From Moraxellaceae bacterium REDSEA-S32_B1 (GTDB lineage Bacteria; Pseudomonadota; Gammaproteobacteria; Pseudomonadales; Moraxellaceae): a stretch of DNA of 64,000 bases. The number at the start of each line of letters is the position of its first letter. Position 1 is the stretch's first letter. The translations under genes and the position numbers were made by a program. Below are positions 25,470 to 35,023 of the stretch, piece by piece. The notes beneath the pieces were generated by a model. It worked only from the letters and a program-made list of their open reading frames with translations. It was not told the DNA's origin and ran no database searches. The stretch spans positions 1-64,000 of the forward strand of contig LUOR01000060.1 in assembly GCA_001626925.1 (NCBI GenBank). Reading direction: 5' to 3'.

Positions 25470-28097
25470 ATGACCGTCGCTGATATTCGTGAAGCGTTTT
25501 TAAGTTATTTCGAATCAAAAGGGCATACACGTGTCGCCTCAAGTTCACTGGTGCCAAGTGACGACCCAACCCTGCTATTTACCAATGCAGGCATGAACCA
25601 GTTTAAAGACAGCTTCTTGGGGCTGGAAAAACGTGACTACGTGCGTGCAACCAGCTCGCAAAAATGCGTTCGTGCAGGCGGGAAACATAATGACTTAGAC
25701 AATGTTGGCTACACCGCGCGTCACCATACGTTCTTTGAGATGTTGGGTAACTTTTCTATTGGCGATTATTTTAAGAAAGATGCCATTTTATTTGCATGGG
25801 AATTTTTAACTGAAACGCTTGGTCTACCAAAAGATCGTCTATACGCAACAATCTACCATACCGATGATGAAGCTTTCGAGATTTGGAACAAAGACATTGG
25901 TCTAAGCGCAGAGCGTATTATTCGTATCGGTGACAAAGGCGCAAAATACGAATCAGATAACTTTTGGGCGATGGGTGATACTGGGCCTTGTGGTCCATCT
26001 TCAGAGATTTTTTATGATCATGGTGATCATATTTGGGGCGGTTTACCAGGTACACCAGAGGAAGACGGCGACCGTTTTATTGAGATTTGGAATAACGTCT
26101 TTATGCAGTTCAACCGTACTGCGGACGGCGTATTGCATCCATTGCCTGCGCCATCAGTTGATACAGGTATGGGCTTGGAGCGGATTTCTGCGGTCTTGCA
26201 ACATGTCAATTCCAACTATGAAATCGATCTATTTCAACATCTATTAAAAGCTGCGGCAGACATTATTGGCATTCAAGATGAAGGTCAGCCGTCATTACGT
26301 GTGGTTGCTGATCATGCACGTTCATGTTGTTTCTTGATTGCCGATGGGGTCAATCCATCGAATGAAGGGCGTGGTTATGTGCTACGTCGTATCATCCGCC
26401 GTGCGGTGCGTCATGGTAATAAGCTCGGCGCAACAGGCACATTCTTCTACAAGATGTTGCAACCGCTGATCGAAGTGATGGGGCAAGCCTATCCTGAGCT
26501 TGAAACCAATAAAGCACGTATCGAAGCGGCATTGATCAAAGAAGAAGAACAATTTGCCAAGACTTTGGAACAAGGTTTGAAATTGCTCGAAGGTGAGTTG
26601 GCGAATCTACAAGGTAAAGTCATCGCAGGCGAAACCGTATTTAAACTGTATGATACTTACGGTTTCCCAACAGATTTAACTGCTGACATTGCACGTGAAC
26701 GTGAACTCAGTATTGACGAAGCAGGCTTTGAAGTTGAAATGGCTGCACAGCGCCAACGAGCTCGTGATGCAGGAAAATTCAATGTCGATTACAACACCAT
26801 CGTCAAAGTAGACGGCGATACCCAGTTTGATGGCTACGATGCAACTCAAGGTCAAGGTCAGATCGTTGCGATCTACAAAGACGGTGAGCAAGTGGACGAA
26901 GTAGTTGAAGGCGATGAAGCTCTCATCGTGCTGAATCAAACGCCATTTTATGCAGAAAGCGGTGGTCAGATCGGTGATACGGGCATATTCAAAAATGAAA
27001 CAGGTATTTTTGAAGTCCAAGATACCAAGAAGTCTGGCGGTGCATTCGTGCATCAAGGGATTGTCACTGTCGGTCAGCTAAAAGCATCACAAAAAGTTGA
27101 AGCGATCGTCAAAGCGGATATTCGAGCGAATACGGCAAAAAATCACTCTGCAACGCATTTATTACACGCTGCTTTACGCCAAATCTTAGGCACGCATGTA
27201 CAGCAAAAAGGCTCATTGGTTGCCAGTGATATTTTGCGTTTTGACTTTGCCAATGATCAGCCTGTGACATTTGCACAACTTCAAGAAATCGAGCGTTTGG
27301 TGAATCGTGAAGTGATTGCCAATACACCTGTATTGACAGAAGTGCTTGACATCGAAACGGCGAAGTCCAAAGGCGCAATGATGTTCTTTGGTGAGAAGTA
27401 CGGCGATGAAGTACGTGTACTTACCATGGGTACAGTGACTGATGAGCGTAACTTCTCAATCGAACTCTGTGGTGGTATCCACGTAAAGCGTACTGGTGAC
27501 ATTGGGCTATTTAAGATCGTGTCGGAAGGTGGTATCGCAGCAGGTGTGCGTCGTATCGAAGCGGTCACAGGTAGCAAAGCGATCGAAACCGTACAACACG
27601 CAGAAAGTACCATTGCACAGATCAATGGTTTGCTCAAAGCGCAAAAAGATCAAACTTTAGAAAAAGTCCGTGCGACTGCTGATCAAGCTGCGCAATTGCA
27701 AAAGCAGATCGAACAACTCAATCAAAAATTGGCAAATTTCCAAGCGACAGAGTTGCTTTCAAATGTGCAAGACATCGCAGGTCGTAAGACTTTGATCGCA
27801 CAGGCGAATGGTATTGATGCGAAGTCTTTGCGTCATCTTCATGATAGTGTCAAATCAAAATTGGATGATGCAGTGATTGTCCTTGTGGGCACAGAGTCGG
27901 ATAAAGTCAGTTTGCTTGCTTCAGTTGCCCAAGTACATCAAGGCGCAATCAAAGCAGGGGATATTATCAAACATCTTGCCAATGAATTGGGCGGTAAAGG
28001 TGGTGGTAAACCTGATTTGGCTCAAGGTGGTGCACCGATGAGTAATCAATTGCAATCTGTGCTTGCAGACTTGGGCAATTGGTTATCAAGTCAGTAA
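25470..28097 (+). CDS. alaS: Alanyl-tRNA synthetase
   Basis: AlaRS charges tRNA-Ala and edits mischarged Ser and Gly. The 875-aa protein has the class II catalytic core from the N-terminus ([24 protein letters not shown] is split here as SSSLVP and [11 protein letters not shown]). The editing domain has HSATHLL near residue 560 and CGGIHV about 105 residues later, which together bind zinc. The C-Ala domain ends [15 protein letters not shown] start at ATG 25470 ([10 protein letters not shown]) by alignment with E. coli. GTG 25455 has a good GGAG 9 bases upstream, and ATG 25440 is also in frame; both would add a short N-terminal tail. lysC follows 76 bp later. Confidence 0.96.
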   Translation: MTVADIREAFLSYFESKGHTRVASSSLVPSDDPTLLFTNAGMNQFKDSFLGLEKRDYVRATSSQKCVRAGGKHNDLDNVGYTARHHTFFEMLGNFSIGDYFKKDAILFAWEFLTETLGLPKDRLYATIYHTDDEAFEIWNKDIGLSAERIIRIGDKGAKYESDNFWAMGDTGPCGPSSEIFYDHGDHIWGGLPGTPEEDGDRFIEIWNNVFMQFNRTADGVLHPLPAPSVDTGMGLERISAVLQHVNSNYEIDLFQHLLKAAADIIGIQDEGQPSLRVVADHARSCCFLIADGVNPSNEGRGYVLRRIIRRAVRHGNKLGATGTFFYKMLQPLIEVMGQAYPELETNKARIEAALIKEEEQFAKTLEQGLKLLEGELANLQGKVIAGETVFKLYDTYGFPTDLTADIARERELSIDEAGFEVEMAAQRQRARDAGKFNVDYNTIVKVDGDTQFDGYDATQGQGQIVAIYKDGEQVDEVVEGDEALIVLNQTPFYAESGGQIGDTGIFKNETGIFEVQDTKKSGGAFVHQGIVTVGQLKASQKVEAIVKADIRANTAKNHSATHLLHAALRQILGTHVQQKGSLVASDILRFDFANDQPVTFAQLQEIERLVNREVIANTPVLTEVLDIETAKSKGAMMFFGEKYGDEVRVLTMGTVTDERNFSIELCGGIHVKRTGDIGLFKIVSEGGIAAGVRRIEAVTGSKAIETVQHAESTIAQINGLLKAQKDQTLEKVRATADQAAQLQKQIEQLNQKLANFQATELLSNVQDIAGRKTLIAQANGIDAKSLRHLHDSVKSKLDDAVIVLVGTESDKVSLLASVAQVHQGAIKAGDIIKHLANELGGKGGGKPDLAQGGAPMSNQLQSVLADLGNWLSSQ

Positions 28098-28173
28098 TTG
28101 TTTGAATGCTTAATATCTGATTTTAATCATGTAAGTATAAATTTTAGTTTTTGGATGAATTTGGAATAGTTTT

Positions 28174-29454
28174 ATGGCGTTAATTGTTCAAAAATATGGT
28201 GGCACGTCAATGGGTACACCTGAGCGCATCTTAAATGTTGCTCAAAGGGTAAAGCGTTGGCATGATCATGGTCATCAAGTGGTTGTGGTTGTATCAGCAA
28301 TGAGTGGTGAAACCAATCGGTTATTGGCTTTGGCAAAGGCGATTACTGAAACGCCTGATCCACGTGAGCTTGATCAAATGGTATCAACGGGTGAGCAAGT
28401 CACCATTGCGATGTTGGCAATGGCGCTCAACTCGATTGGTACAGAAGCCAAATCATTGACAGGTCGCCAAGTCGGTATTCGTACCGATCATTCGTATAAC
28501 AAAGCACGTATTGAAGCGATTGACACCGATGTCATGACGCAGCATTTAGATGCAGGCCGTGTGATCGTCGTGGCTGGATTCCAAGGTTATGATGCAGACG
28601 GCAATACGACGACATTAGGTCGAGGCGGTTCGGACACCTCGGGTGTGGCATTGGCTGCAGCGCTGAAAGCAGACGAATGTCAGATTTATACTGATGTCGA
28701 TGGCGTTTACACCACCGACCCTCGTGTTGCACCGAAAGCCAAAAAGATTGATCGCATCTCTTTTGAAGAAATGCTTGAAATGGCTTCACTTGGCTCAAAA
28801 GTATTACAGATTCGCTCGGTTGAATTTGCAGGAAAATATCAAGTGCCACTACGAGTCTTATCGAGCTTTGATAACGACGATGACGGCGCATTTGATGATC
28901 ATTTTAAACAAACGGTCGGTACACTCATTACCACAGAATCGGAAGACACTATGGAACAACCAATTATCTCAGGTATTGCGTTCAATCGTGATGAAGCAAA
29001 ATTAACAATTCTTGGTGTGCCTGATGAGCCAGGCATTGCGTCGAAGATTTTGTCACCGATTGGTGATGCCAATGTCGAAGTGGATATGATTATCCAAAAT
29101 GTTGAAGAAGACGGCACCACAGATTTTACCTTTACTGTGAATCGTACCGAGTTGGCAAAAGCCAAGAAAATTCTTGAAGATACCGCACAAAAAATCGGTG
29201 CGCGTGAAGTCTCAACTCGTGATGATATTGTTAAGGTATCAATCGTTGGTGTCGGTATGCGCTCTCATGCAGGTGTCGCCAGCAGAATGTTTACTGCACT
29301 TGCAGATGAAGGGATCAATATCTTGATGATTTCGACTTCTGAAATCAAAATCTCAGTGATTATTGATGAAAAATATATCGAACTTGCAGTACGTGCCTTG
29401 CACTCTGCGTTTGGTCTAGATCGGGAACATGGTGAAAGTAGCGCACGTGCTTAA
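28174..29454 (+). CDS. lysC: Aspartate kinase
   Basis: LysC phosphorylates aspartate, the committed step to lysine, threonine, methionine and diaminopimelate. The 426-aa protein starts MALIVQKYGGTSMGTPERI with the kinase signature. FQGYDADGNTTTLGRGGSD and DVDGVYTTDPR lie in the kinase domain. Two ACT domains follow (VPDEPGIASKILSPI and VGVGMRSHAGVASRMF), where lysine and threonine feedback acts in related enzymes. It is monofunctional, with no homoserine dehydrogenase fusion. The order alaS-lysC-csrA is shared with Pseudomonas. It also feeds methionine synthesis, the pathway served by the mes genes 4 kb upstream. Confidence 0.96.
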   Translation: MALIVQKYGGTSMGTPERILNVAQRVKRWHDHGHQVVVVVSAMSGETNRLLALAKAITETPDPRELDQMVSTGEQVTIAMLAMALNSIGTEAKSLTGRQVGIRTDHSYNKARIEAIDTDVMTQHLDAGRVIVVAGFQGYDADGNTTTLGRGGSDTSGVALAAALKADECQIYTDVDGVYTTDPRVAPKAKKIDRISFEEMLEMASLGSKVLQIRSVEFAGKYQVPLRVLSSFDNDDDGAFDDHFKQTVGTLITTESEDTMEQPIISGIAFNRDEAKLTILGVPDEPGIASKILSPIGDANVEVDMIIQNVEEDGTTDFTFTVNRTELAKAKKILEDTAQKIGAREVSTRDDIVKVSIVGVGMRSHAGVASRMFTALADEGINILMISTSEIKISVIIDEKYIELAVRALHSAFGLDREHGESSARA

Positions 29455-29521
29455 AATTTAAGCATTTAGCACTAAAAACCTTTGGCGAAGATGAATTAAA
29501 TTTCAGTTTGCCCGACAATGT

Positions 29522-29543
29522 GCCACTATACATCCATAGTGGC
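29522..29543 (+). promoter_or_regulatory. Hairpin between lysC and csrA
   Basis: gccactat (29522-29529) pairs perfectly with atagtggc (29536-29543) around a 6-base loop. The tail is tctgttat, a poor T run, so it is at best a weak terminator or a processing/attenuation structure between lysC and csrA. Confidence 0.4.
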
Positions 29544-29670
29544 TCTGTTATATTAGTCGTTTCAAATGATTTACAAGCAAATGAAAGCGGTTGTGCGAAA
29601 AGAAGTTTTTCTTTGAATGTATTGAGATTTGAAATTCATCAGTTTCACGCATATTAGCAAGGAGGCAATA

Positions 29671-29919
29671 ATGCTAATTTTGACACGTCGTGTAGGTGAA
29701 ACGCTCATGATCGGTGATCAAGTGAGTGTGACAGTACTGGGTGTGAAAGGTAATCAAGTGCGTATCGGTGTTAATGCGCCGAAAGAAGTTTCTGTACATC
29801 GTGAAGAAATCTATCAACGAATTCAACACGAACGTGCCATGCATGAGCATCTTCAGCAGTTAGATGATGATTTCAGCCCAAATTTTAACGATGATGATTA
29901 CTCCCACTTCAATCGTTAA
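29671..29919 (+). CDS. csrA: Carbon storage regulator CsrA with an acidic C-terminal tail
   Basis: CsrA is a dimeric RNA-binding protein that blocks or promotes translation at GGA sites in leaders. The first 60 residues match the family ([20 protein letters not shown]), with the RNA-contact Arg44 in VHREEIY. The start is ATG 29671, with a perfect AAGGAGG 5 bases upstream; an in-frame ATG at 29629 is not supported. The protein is 82 aa against 61 in E. coli. The extra 20 residues after HLQQ are rich in Asp, Asn, Phe and Tyr ([18 protein letters not shown]). This tail may be disordered and could tune RNA binding or stability. A terminator follows. Confidence 0.96.
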   Translation: MLILTRRVGETLMIGDQVSVTVLGVKGNQVRIGVNAPKEVSVHREEIYQRIQHERAMHEHLQQLDDDFSPNFNDDDYSHFNR

Positions 29920-29930
29920 TCTCAGATCGA

Positions 29931-29968
29931 AATAAAACCATTGGTGAAAATCATTGGTTTTATTTTTG
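29931..29968 (+). terminator. csrA terminator
   Basis: aataaaacca (29931-29940) pairs with tggttttatt (29955-29964) around a 14-base loop, followed by a T-rich tail. It begins 12 bp after the csrA stop codon. Confidence 0.65.
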
Positions 29969-30148
29969 CCTCAAATTCTTACTTAAAACACATTAAAAAT
30001 TCTCAAAATATAAAAATAATCGCTTTTTTATCTATTTTCGACAAGTGGTGATAGATTTGATTGCACCAAAATGACAATCTTGATAAGTTTGTTGTATAAA
30101 ATGTCATCAGTGATGATGAAAAACAACAAATGGTGAAGGGGACGTCAC

Positions 30149-30652
30149 ATGAAGCACATCAATAGTTGGTCATTGCAACGCTTTGCGATGATCGTAGGCA
30201 TCACCATTGCAACTGCAATGTCACAAAGTAGCTATGCGGTACAGCCTGTGTCGGATGATGAATTGGCAGAAGCAGCCAGTAAAAACTCATTGGTGCTCAA
30301 TGGTGATGTTGTTGAAAATAAAGTGTTTATCGTTCAACAAGACCAAAGTCTGAGCGAAACCCCTGCATATCAAAGTCTTAACATTCTCGCTCTCCTTTAT
30401 CCAGAATCTTTCATGCGTGAGATTGGTCAACAGCAAGATTACTTTACCCGAAACTTTGGCGATGAATGGTACAGCTACCGTTGGGCGGGTAATGAAAATG
30501 AAATATGGGCGCAAAATCAATATTATGAAGTGATGTTTAACAATAACACAGGATCTTATGAGTTAAATAATGTGCGTGGTCGCGTATGGATTAATGTGGA
30601 AGTTTTTGACAGCGAAACAGGTCGTACGGTTAGTCTTGCATCGAATGAGTGA
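30149..30652 (+). CDS. Secreted protein of unknown function
   Basis: The 167-aa protein has a positively charged start, a hydrophobic core (MIVGITIATAMS) and a likely signal peptidase I site after SSYA near residue 30, so it is probably periplasmic. The mature part is acidic and rich in Asn, Tyr and Trp (FGDEWYSYRWAGNENEIW), with no cysteine. It ends VWINVEVFDSETGRTVSLA, which looks beta-rich. I do not recognise the family; it is likely restricted to Acinetobacter relatives. A promoter with -35 ATGACA (30071-30076) and extended -10 TGTATAAA (30093-30100) lies upstream. AGGGGACGTCAC gives the ribosome site. It appears monocistronic. Confidence 0.75.
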   Translation: MKHINSWSLQRFAMIVGITIATAMSQSSYAVQPVSDDELAEAASKNSLVLNGDVVENKVFIVQQDQSLSETPAYQSLNILALLYPESFMREIGQQQDYFTRNFGDEWYSYRWAGNENEIWAQNQYYEVMFNNNTGSYELNNVRGRVWINVEVFDSETGRTVSLASNE

Positions 30653-30799
30653 TTTTTAGAAAATTTATTGGGAAAAGTTCAAAAAATAGTAGAAGTTTTT
30701 TAAGTCATACATAAGTTGTAGCAAGATGATAAACTTTAGTACTTGAAAGTTGGGGCAGAACACTCTACAAATAGTCATAGGTTATCACAGGGAAAAACA

Positions 30800-31411
30800 A
30801 TGAAGCTGTATTACACGCCAGGCGCATGTTCGTTGGCTGCACATATTATTTTGAATGAAATTAACGTTGATTTTGATCTTGAACGTGTTGATCTCAATAC
30901 ACATACCACCGAAAAAGGGCAGGATTATTACGCTATTAATCCCAAAGGTTATGTGCCTGCCTTAGAGATTAATCCAGGTTTGATTTTAACTGAGAACGTC
31001 GCCATTCTCCCTTTTCTTGCACAACACGATCCTCGTCAAGATTTGATTCCACCGTCAGGTTTGGGTCGTGCAAAAGTCTTAGAATGGTTAGGCTTTCTGA
31101 ATTCAGAAGTGCATGATGCTTATGCTGTATTCTTTGGTCGTGAGTTGAACGATGAAGAAAAAGCACGTGGCTATGCTGAGATTGATCGTCTATTACAATT
31201 TGTTGAAGATTATCTTGCTGAAGTAGACACAGACTATCTTGTAGATGATAACTTTGGACCTGCAGATGCGTATTTGTTCGTATTGACCAATTGGTCGAAA
31301 ATGATCGGTCACGATTTATCAGGTTTTAAAGAAATTAATGATCTACGTGACGTCGTTTCTAAGCGTCAGTCTGTTCAGATCGCTATGCGTGATGAAGGCT
31401 TAATTGATTAA
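30800..31411 (+). CDS. gstA: Glutathione S-transferase, beta class (GstA-like)
   Basis: The 203-aa protein starts MKLYYTPGACSLAAHIIL, nearly the E. coli GstA opening, with Cys10, the residue characteristic of bacterial beta-class enzymes. The thioredoxin-like domain has the cis-Pro in NPKGYVPALEI, and the SNAIL-like glutathione loop reads TENVAIL. The helical C-terminal domain carries GPADAYLFVLTNW. It conjugates or reduces with glutathione in the cytoplasm. ATG 30800 has AGGG 8 bases before it; an in-frame ATG at 30743 would add 19 residues before the conserved start. A terminator follows. Confidence 0.88.
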   Translation: MKLYYTPGACSLAAHIILNEINVDFDLERVDLNTHTTEKGQDYYAINPKGYVPALEINPGLILTENVAILPFLAQHDPRQDLIPPSGLGRAKVLEWLGFLNSEVHDAYAVFFGRELNDEEKARGYAEIDRLLQFVEDYLAEVDTDYLVDDNFGPADAYLFVLTNWSKMIGHDLSGFKEINDLRDVVSKRQSVQIAMRDEGLID

Positions 31412-31435
31412 TTCATTTGAAAAAGTCTAAGGTTT

Positions 31436-31468
31436 AAAAAAAGCGTCTTAATTCAAGGCGCTTTTTTA
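31436..31468 (+). terminator. Terminator after the glutathione transferase gene
   Basis: aagcgtctt (31441-31449) pairs with aaggcgctt (31455-31463, one G-U pair) around aattc, with A residues before and T residues after. Confidence 0.8.
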
Positions 31469-31570
31469 TTTTTCAAGCTTGAGCTTTTTAATCTAAAAAC
31501 TCAAAATGAATGCCTAAAGTTATCGTTAAAAATCTCCGTAGATTGAGCGCATTTAAAATATTTAGACAAA

Positions 31571-31599
31571 AATATACCGCTCATAATGAGCGGTATATT
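31571..31599 (-). terminator. Hairpin downstream of the APC permease
   Basis: A perfect 13-bp inverted repeat (aatataccgctca at 31571-31583, complement at 31587-31599, loop taa) lies 40 bp beyond the permease stop on the minus strand and is followed there by a T-rich stretch. It is probably the permease terminator. Confidence 0.65.
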
Positions 31600-31641
31600 T
31601 GCATGCATTTCTACAATGCAGTTGAGTATAAGTAACTACGC

Positions 31642-33090
31642 TTAGTCGTCAAATTCATTGTGCTGTGGCGCAGGACGAGTGAAGCCACCTGTTTTATAGG
31701 CGAGGTAGAACACACCAATCACAGCCCATGATAAGCCCCATTTCAAGGCCACGTCGCTGACATCAAGCCACATCAAGAACACAGCAACAAAACCAAAGAA
31801 TGGAATGACCAAATAACTGATGATTTCCTTCATTGATCTCACCTGACGGTCACGAAGCACATAACGTACAATCACTGATAAGTTTACAAAGCTGAATGCA
31901 GTCAATGCACCAAAGCTAATTAACTCTGCAATGGTTTCAAAGCCGATAAATCCAGCTGTCAAAGCAATCGCACCTGCGATCAAGATGTTGTATGTTGGCG
32001 TGTGGAAGCGTGGGCTAATATGACCAAAGATTTTCTTATTGATCACACCATCACGACCCATGACATACATCAAACGTGATACACCTGCGTGCGCAGAGAT
32101 ACCCGATGCCATCACCGCAACGATCGCAAAAGTCAGTACCAGTGACTTAAAGGTTGCACCTGCGACCAAAAGGAAAGTCAAATTCAGATTTGACATCAAC
32201 TCAGCAAAGATCGGATTAGCGAATGCCAAAATCTCAGGTTGAGTTTCTTCGATATTGGTGAAGTATGTGCTTGGATCAGCAGGGAAGAACAGCTGCATGA
32301 TGTAGGTGCTACTGATAAAGATCAAACCTGCAAGTAATGCGGTTAAGAAGATCGCTTTTGGTAAAGTCTTCTTGGCATCTTTAGTTTCTTCAACCAGCGT
32401 ACTCAATGAGTCAAAACCCGTGAATGAGAAGCACAGTAAGGTCGCACCAGTGATCAACGCACCAATCGAGGTCAGCTCACTCCAAAACGGTGTCAAACTC
32501 CACAATTGATATAACGTCTCTTGATCTGCCAATTGACCATCAGCATTAATCCCCATACTCAAGCTGTGATACAGCATGTAGGTGAAAATACCAATAATGA
32601 ATATCTGTACAAAGACAATCCAACTGTTGAAGTAGGCAACGACTTTTGCACCAAAGATATTGATGATAGTCATAAAGCTCGTGAGCGCAACCACCCACAC
32701 CCAGTGATTGACCTCTGGGAACAGGGCTTTTAGATAAATCACCGCAAGAATGATATTGACCAGTGGCGAAAGCAAATAATCTAACCACGACGACCAACCG
32801 ACCATAAAGCCGACATTGGGATGGATCGACTTCTGTGCATAGGTGTAGGCAGAACCTGATGATGGATATCGACGGATCATATGACCATAACTGATCGAAG
32901 TCAGCAAGATCGCAACCAATGCCACGATATAAGACGATGGAACGTGTTGCAGACTATCAACCGAAACCAAGCCGAAAGTATCAAATACGGTCATCGGTTG
33001 AATATATGCCAAACCGATGATGATGACGTGCCACAGCCCCAAGTTTCGTTGTAGCTTCGCCGCAGAATGTGTACCAGCAATATTAGACAA
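31642..33090 (-). CDS. APC-family amino acid permease
   Basis: The protein is about 482 aa with roughly 12 membrane helices. It begins with the family pattern LQRNLGLWHVIIIGLAYIQPM, where helix 1 is broken around the substrate site, and continues YPSSGSAYTYAQKSIHPNVGFM, CFSFTGFDSLSTLVEETKDAKK and ISAHAGVSRLMYVMGRDG. It imports amino acids or amines by cation symport; the substrate cannot be assigned. I choose TTG 33090 (MSNIAGTHSAAK) because GGGG lies 9 bases upstream and the preceding 19 codons look noncoding; an ATG at 33147 is the alternative. It lies downstream of an MFS gene but is separated by a terminator. Confidence 0.85.
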   Translation of the reverse strand: MSNIAGTHSAAKLQRNLGLWHVIIIGLAYIQPMTVFDTFGLVSVDSLQHVPSSYIVALVAILLTSISYGHMIRRYPSSGSAYTYAQKSIHPNVGFMVGWSSWLDYLLSPLVNIILAVIYLKALFPEVNHWVWVVALTSFMTIINIFGAKVVAYFNSWIVFVQIFIIGIFTYMLYHSLSMGINADGQLADQETLYQLWSLTPFWSELTSIGALITGATLLCFSFTGFDSLSTLVEETKDAKKTLPKAIFLTALLAGLIFISSTYIMQLFFPADPSTYFTNIEETQPEILAFANPIFAELMSNLNLTFLLVAGATFKSLVLTFAIVAVMASGISAHAGVSRLMYVMGRDGVINKKIFGHISPRFHTPTYNILIAGAIALTAGFIGFETIAELISFGALTAFSFVNLSVIVRYVLRDRQVRSMKEIISYLVIPFFGFVAVFLMWLDVSDVALKWGLSWAVIGVFYLAYKTGGFTRPAPQHNEFDD

Positions 33091-33430
33091 TGTCGTTATC
33101 CCCTTGCATGATGACTTGAAATAGCATTTATACCTATTCAAAGCCAAGGATCGCGATGTATTAGAATCAATTCGTCGCTGAGTTACTTCTTGTATTTTTA
33201 AGAGTCATCTATTGACTAGAACTCAATATTTACCAAAGCAACATCGACGAAAATTCATCCCCCAAAAGTACTTCTAAAAAATAGCGCAACAAAATAACGT
33301 AAAAGTTGATGCTTTGTCAGCATCCGTAGCGCAAAAAATAGCAAAAATTTAACCAAAATAAAGCAAAATAAGAAAAATTCTTAAAATAATCGATAAGCTG
33401 TATCGTGCAAACCTATTTTAAACGACAAAA
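33091..33430 (-). other. Upstream region of the APC permease
   Basis: About 340 AT-rich bases with no credible gene. It should hold the permease promoter on the minus strand. I could not identify specific hexamers with confidence. Confidence 0.4.
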
Positions 33431-33457
33431 AAAGACGACTTCAAAGAAGTCATCTTT
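33431..33457 (-). terminator. Terminator after the MFS transporter
   Basis: aaagacgacttc (33431-33442) pairs with gaagtcatcttt (33446-33457) with one mismatch and an aaa loop. On the minus strand a run of T follows. It lies 50 bp after the MFS stop. Confidence 0.75.
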
Positions 33458-33509
33458 ATAATAATCAATTACTTAAATTGAGATATTCAATGTGGATGTC
33501 TGATTAAAG

Positions 33510-34805
33510 TTAAATCTGTCGATTCACATCAATATTTTTACTTTCTTTCATACACAGAAAAGCGATTAGCGAGATCGTTGCTGCACCTGCGAGATAATAA
33601 CCTACAGCGTGTAAACCATAAGTCGTCGCAAGATACGTGGCAATTAATGGTGCAAAAGATGCACCCAAAATACCCGCCATGTTAAAGGTCAGCGCTGATC
33701 CTGTATAACGCACAGAAGTGGGGAATAGCTCGGATAGCACCGTACCAATTGGACCATACGTTAAGCCCATGATTGCCAAGCCTAGACATAGGAAAGCAAA
33801 TACAGAACCGACGTTATTGGCAACTAATAAATCTGCAAAGAAGAAACCAAAAATGATGCAAATAATGCACACGACGATAGAGGTCGCTTTACGTCCAAAC
33901 TTCTCCGCCAAAATCGCAGCGAGAGGAATAAATGCTGCAAAGGCAAAAGTCGCTAAAGTCACTAAGAGCAAGAACTGCTCACGTGGATAACCGAGTGCTT
34001 TCGTCCCCCAGCTTAATGAAAACACTGTTGTCAGATAGAACACCACAAAGGTACAGATCGCTGCTAAAGTCCCGAGAATCAATTGAGGCAGATTGTTTTT
34101 AAAGACTGCTGCGACAGGGACGCTTTTTTCTTCTTGCTTATCCAAAACACGTTGGAATGCAGGCGTTTCATGCAGTTTCAAACGAATATATAAACCAACG
34201 ATGACTAAAATCGCACTGGCTAAAAATGGAATACGCCAACCCCAAGCCAAAAACTGTTCATCGGTGAGCACTGAACCTAAGAAAATAAAGAAACCATTTG
34301 CCAAAATCAAACCGAATGGTGCGCCAAGCTGTGGAAACATGCCATACCAAGCACGTTTGCCTTCGGGTGCATTCTCCGTTGCGAGAAGTACTGCACCACT
34401 CCATTCACCGCCAAGTCCAATCCCTTGTCCCAAACGACAAATCGCAAGCAAGATCGCTGCGGTGATGCCGATATCTTGATAAGTTGGTAATACACCAATG
34501 GCAATGGTGGATAGACCCATCGTGAGTATTGCAGCAACTAGCGTGGTTTTCCGTCCGATACGATCACCGAAATGTCCAAATAATGCAGAACCTAACGGAC
34601 GTGCTAAAAATGCAATGGCAAAGGTCGCTAAAGACTGCAACACCGCTGTTTGCGGATTACTGGATGGGAAGAACAAATGAGGAAATACAATAACTGCCGC
34701 TGTTGCATAAATATAAAAATCATAAAACTCAATGGTTGTTCCGACCATACTGGCGGTAAGCACGCGAGCTTTAGAGTTGGTGGGTTGCGTTGCAATCGAT
34801 TGCAT
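33510..34805 (-). CDS. MFS transporter, metabolite:H+ symporter type
   Basis: The 431-aa protein has 12 membrane helices. The MHS-family pattern is clear: TIEFYDFYIYATAAVIVFP in helix 1, FGHFGDRIGRKTTL in loop 2-3 (the MFS A-motif), and GLGGEWSGAVLLATENAP near residue 145. The family includes ProP, ShiA, KgtP and citrate carriers. The loop 8-9 motif EKFGRKAT is present. AGGA sits 7 bases before the ATG. The substrate is not determined; an organic acid or betaine would be typical. It is monocistronic with a terminator downstream. Confidence 0.88.
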   Translation of the reverse strand: MQSIATQPTNSKARVLTASMVGTTIEFYDFYIYATAAVIVFPHLFFPSSNPQTAVLQSLATFAIAFLARPLGSALFGHFGDRIGRKTTLVAAILTMGLSTIAIGVLPTYQDIGITAAILLAICRLGQGIGLGGEWSGAVLLATENAPEGKRAWYGMFPQLGAPFGLILANGFFIFLGSVLTDEQFLAWGWRIPFLASAILVIVGLYIRLKLHETPAFQRVLDKQEEKSVPVAAVFKNNLPQLILGTLAAICTFVVFYLTTVFSLSWGTKALGYPREQFLLLVTLATFAFAAFIPLAAILAEKFGRKATSIVVCIICIIFGFFFADLLVANNVGSVFAFLCLGLAIMGLTYGPIGTVLSELFPTSVRYTGSALTFNMAGILGASFAPLIATYLATTYGLHAVGYYLAGAATISLIAFLCMKESKNIDVNRQI

Positions 34806-35023
34806 GGTTGATCCTAGTTTTTCTCATTTCAGCGATGATTGATTTTCATAATTAGGCATAAATGTTTAATCATATCGTGGTGAATTTAAACGGTGTTAAA
34901 GCGGTAATTCACTTTTAAAGTCAGACAGTTTAACCACCTGAAAATGAATTACAAAGCAAAAACTGATCAAAGCCAAATTTTTAAAATACTCTAGCTATTT
35001 TTTAGCTGATTTTTCAAAGTGCC

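Noticed and set aside
26676-27056. 126-codon open frame antisense to alaS
   Set aside because: It lies wholly inside the conserved alaS coding sequence and has no ribosome site or recognisable motif.
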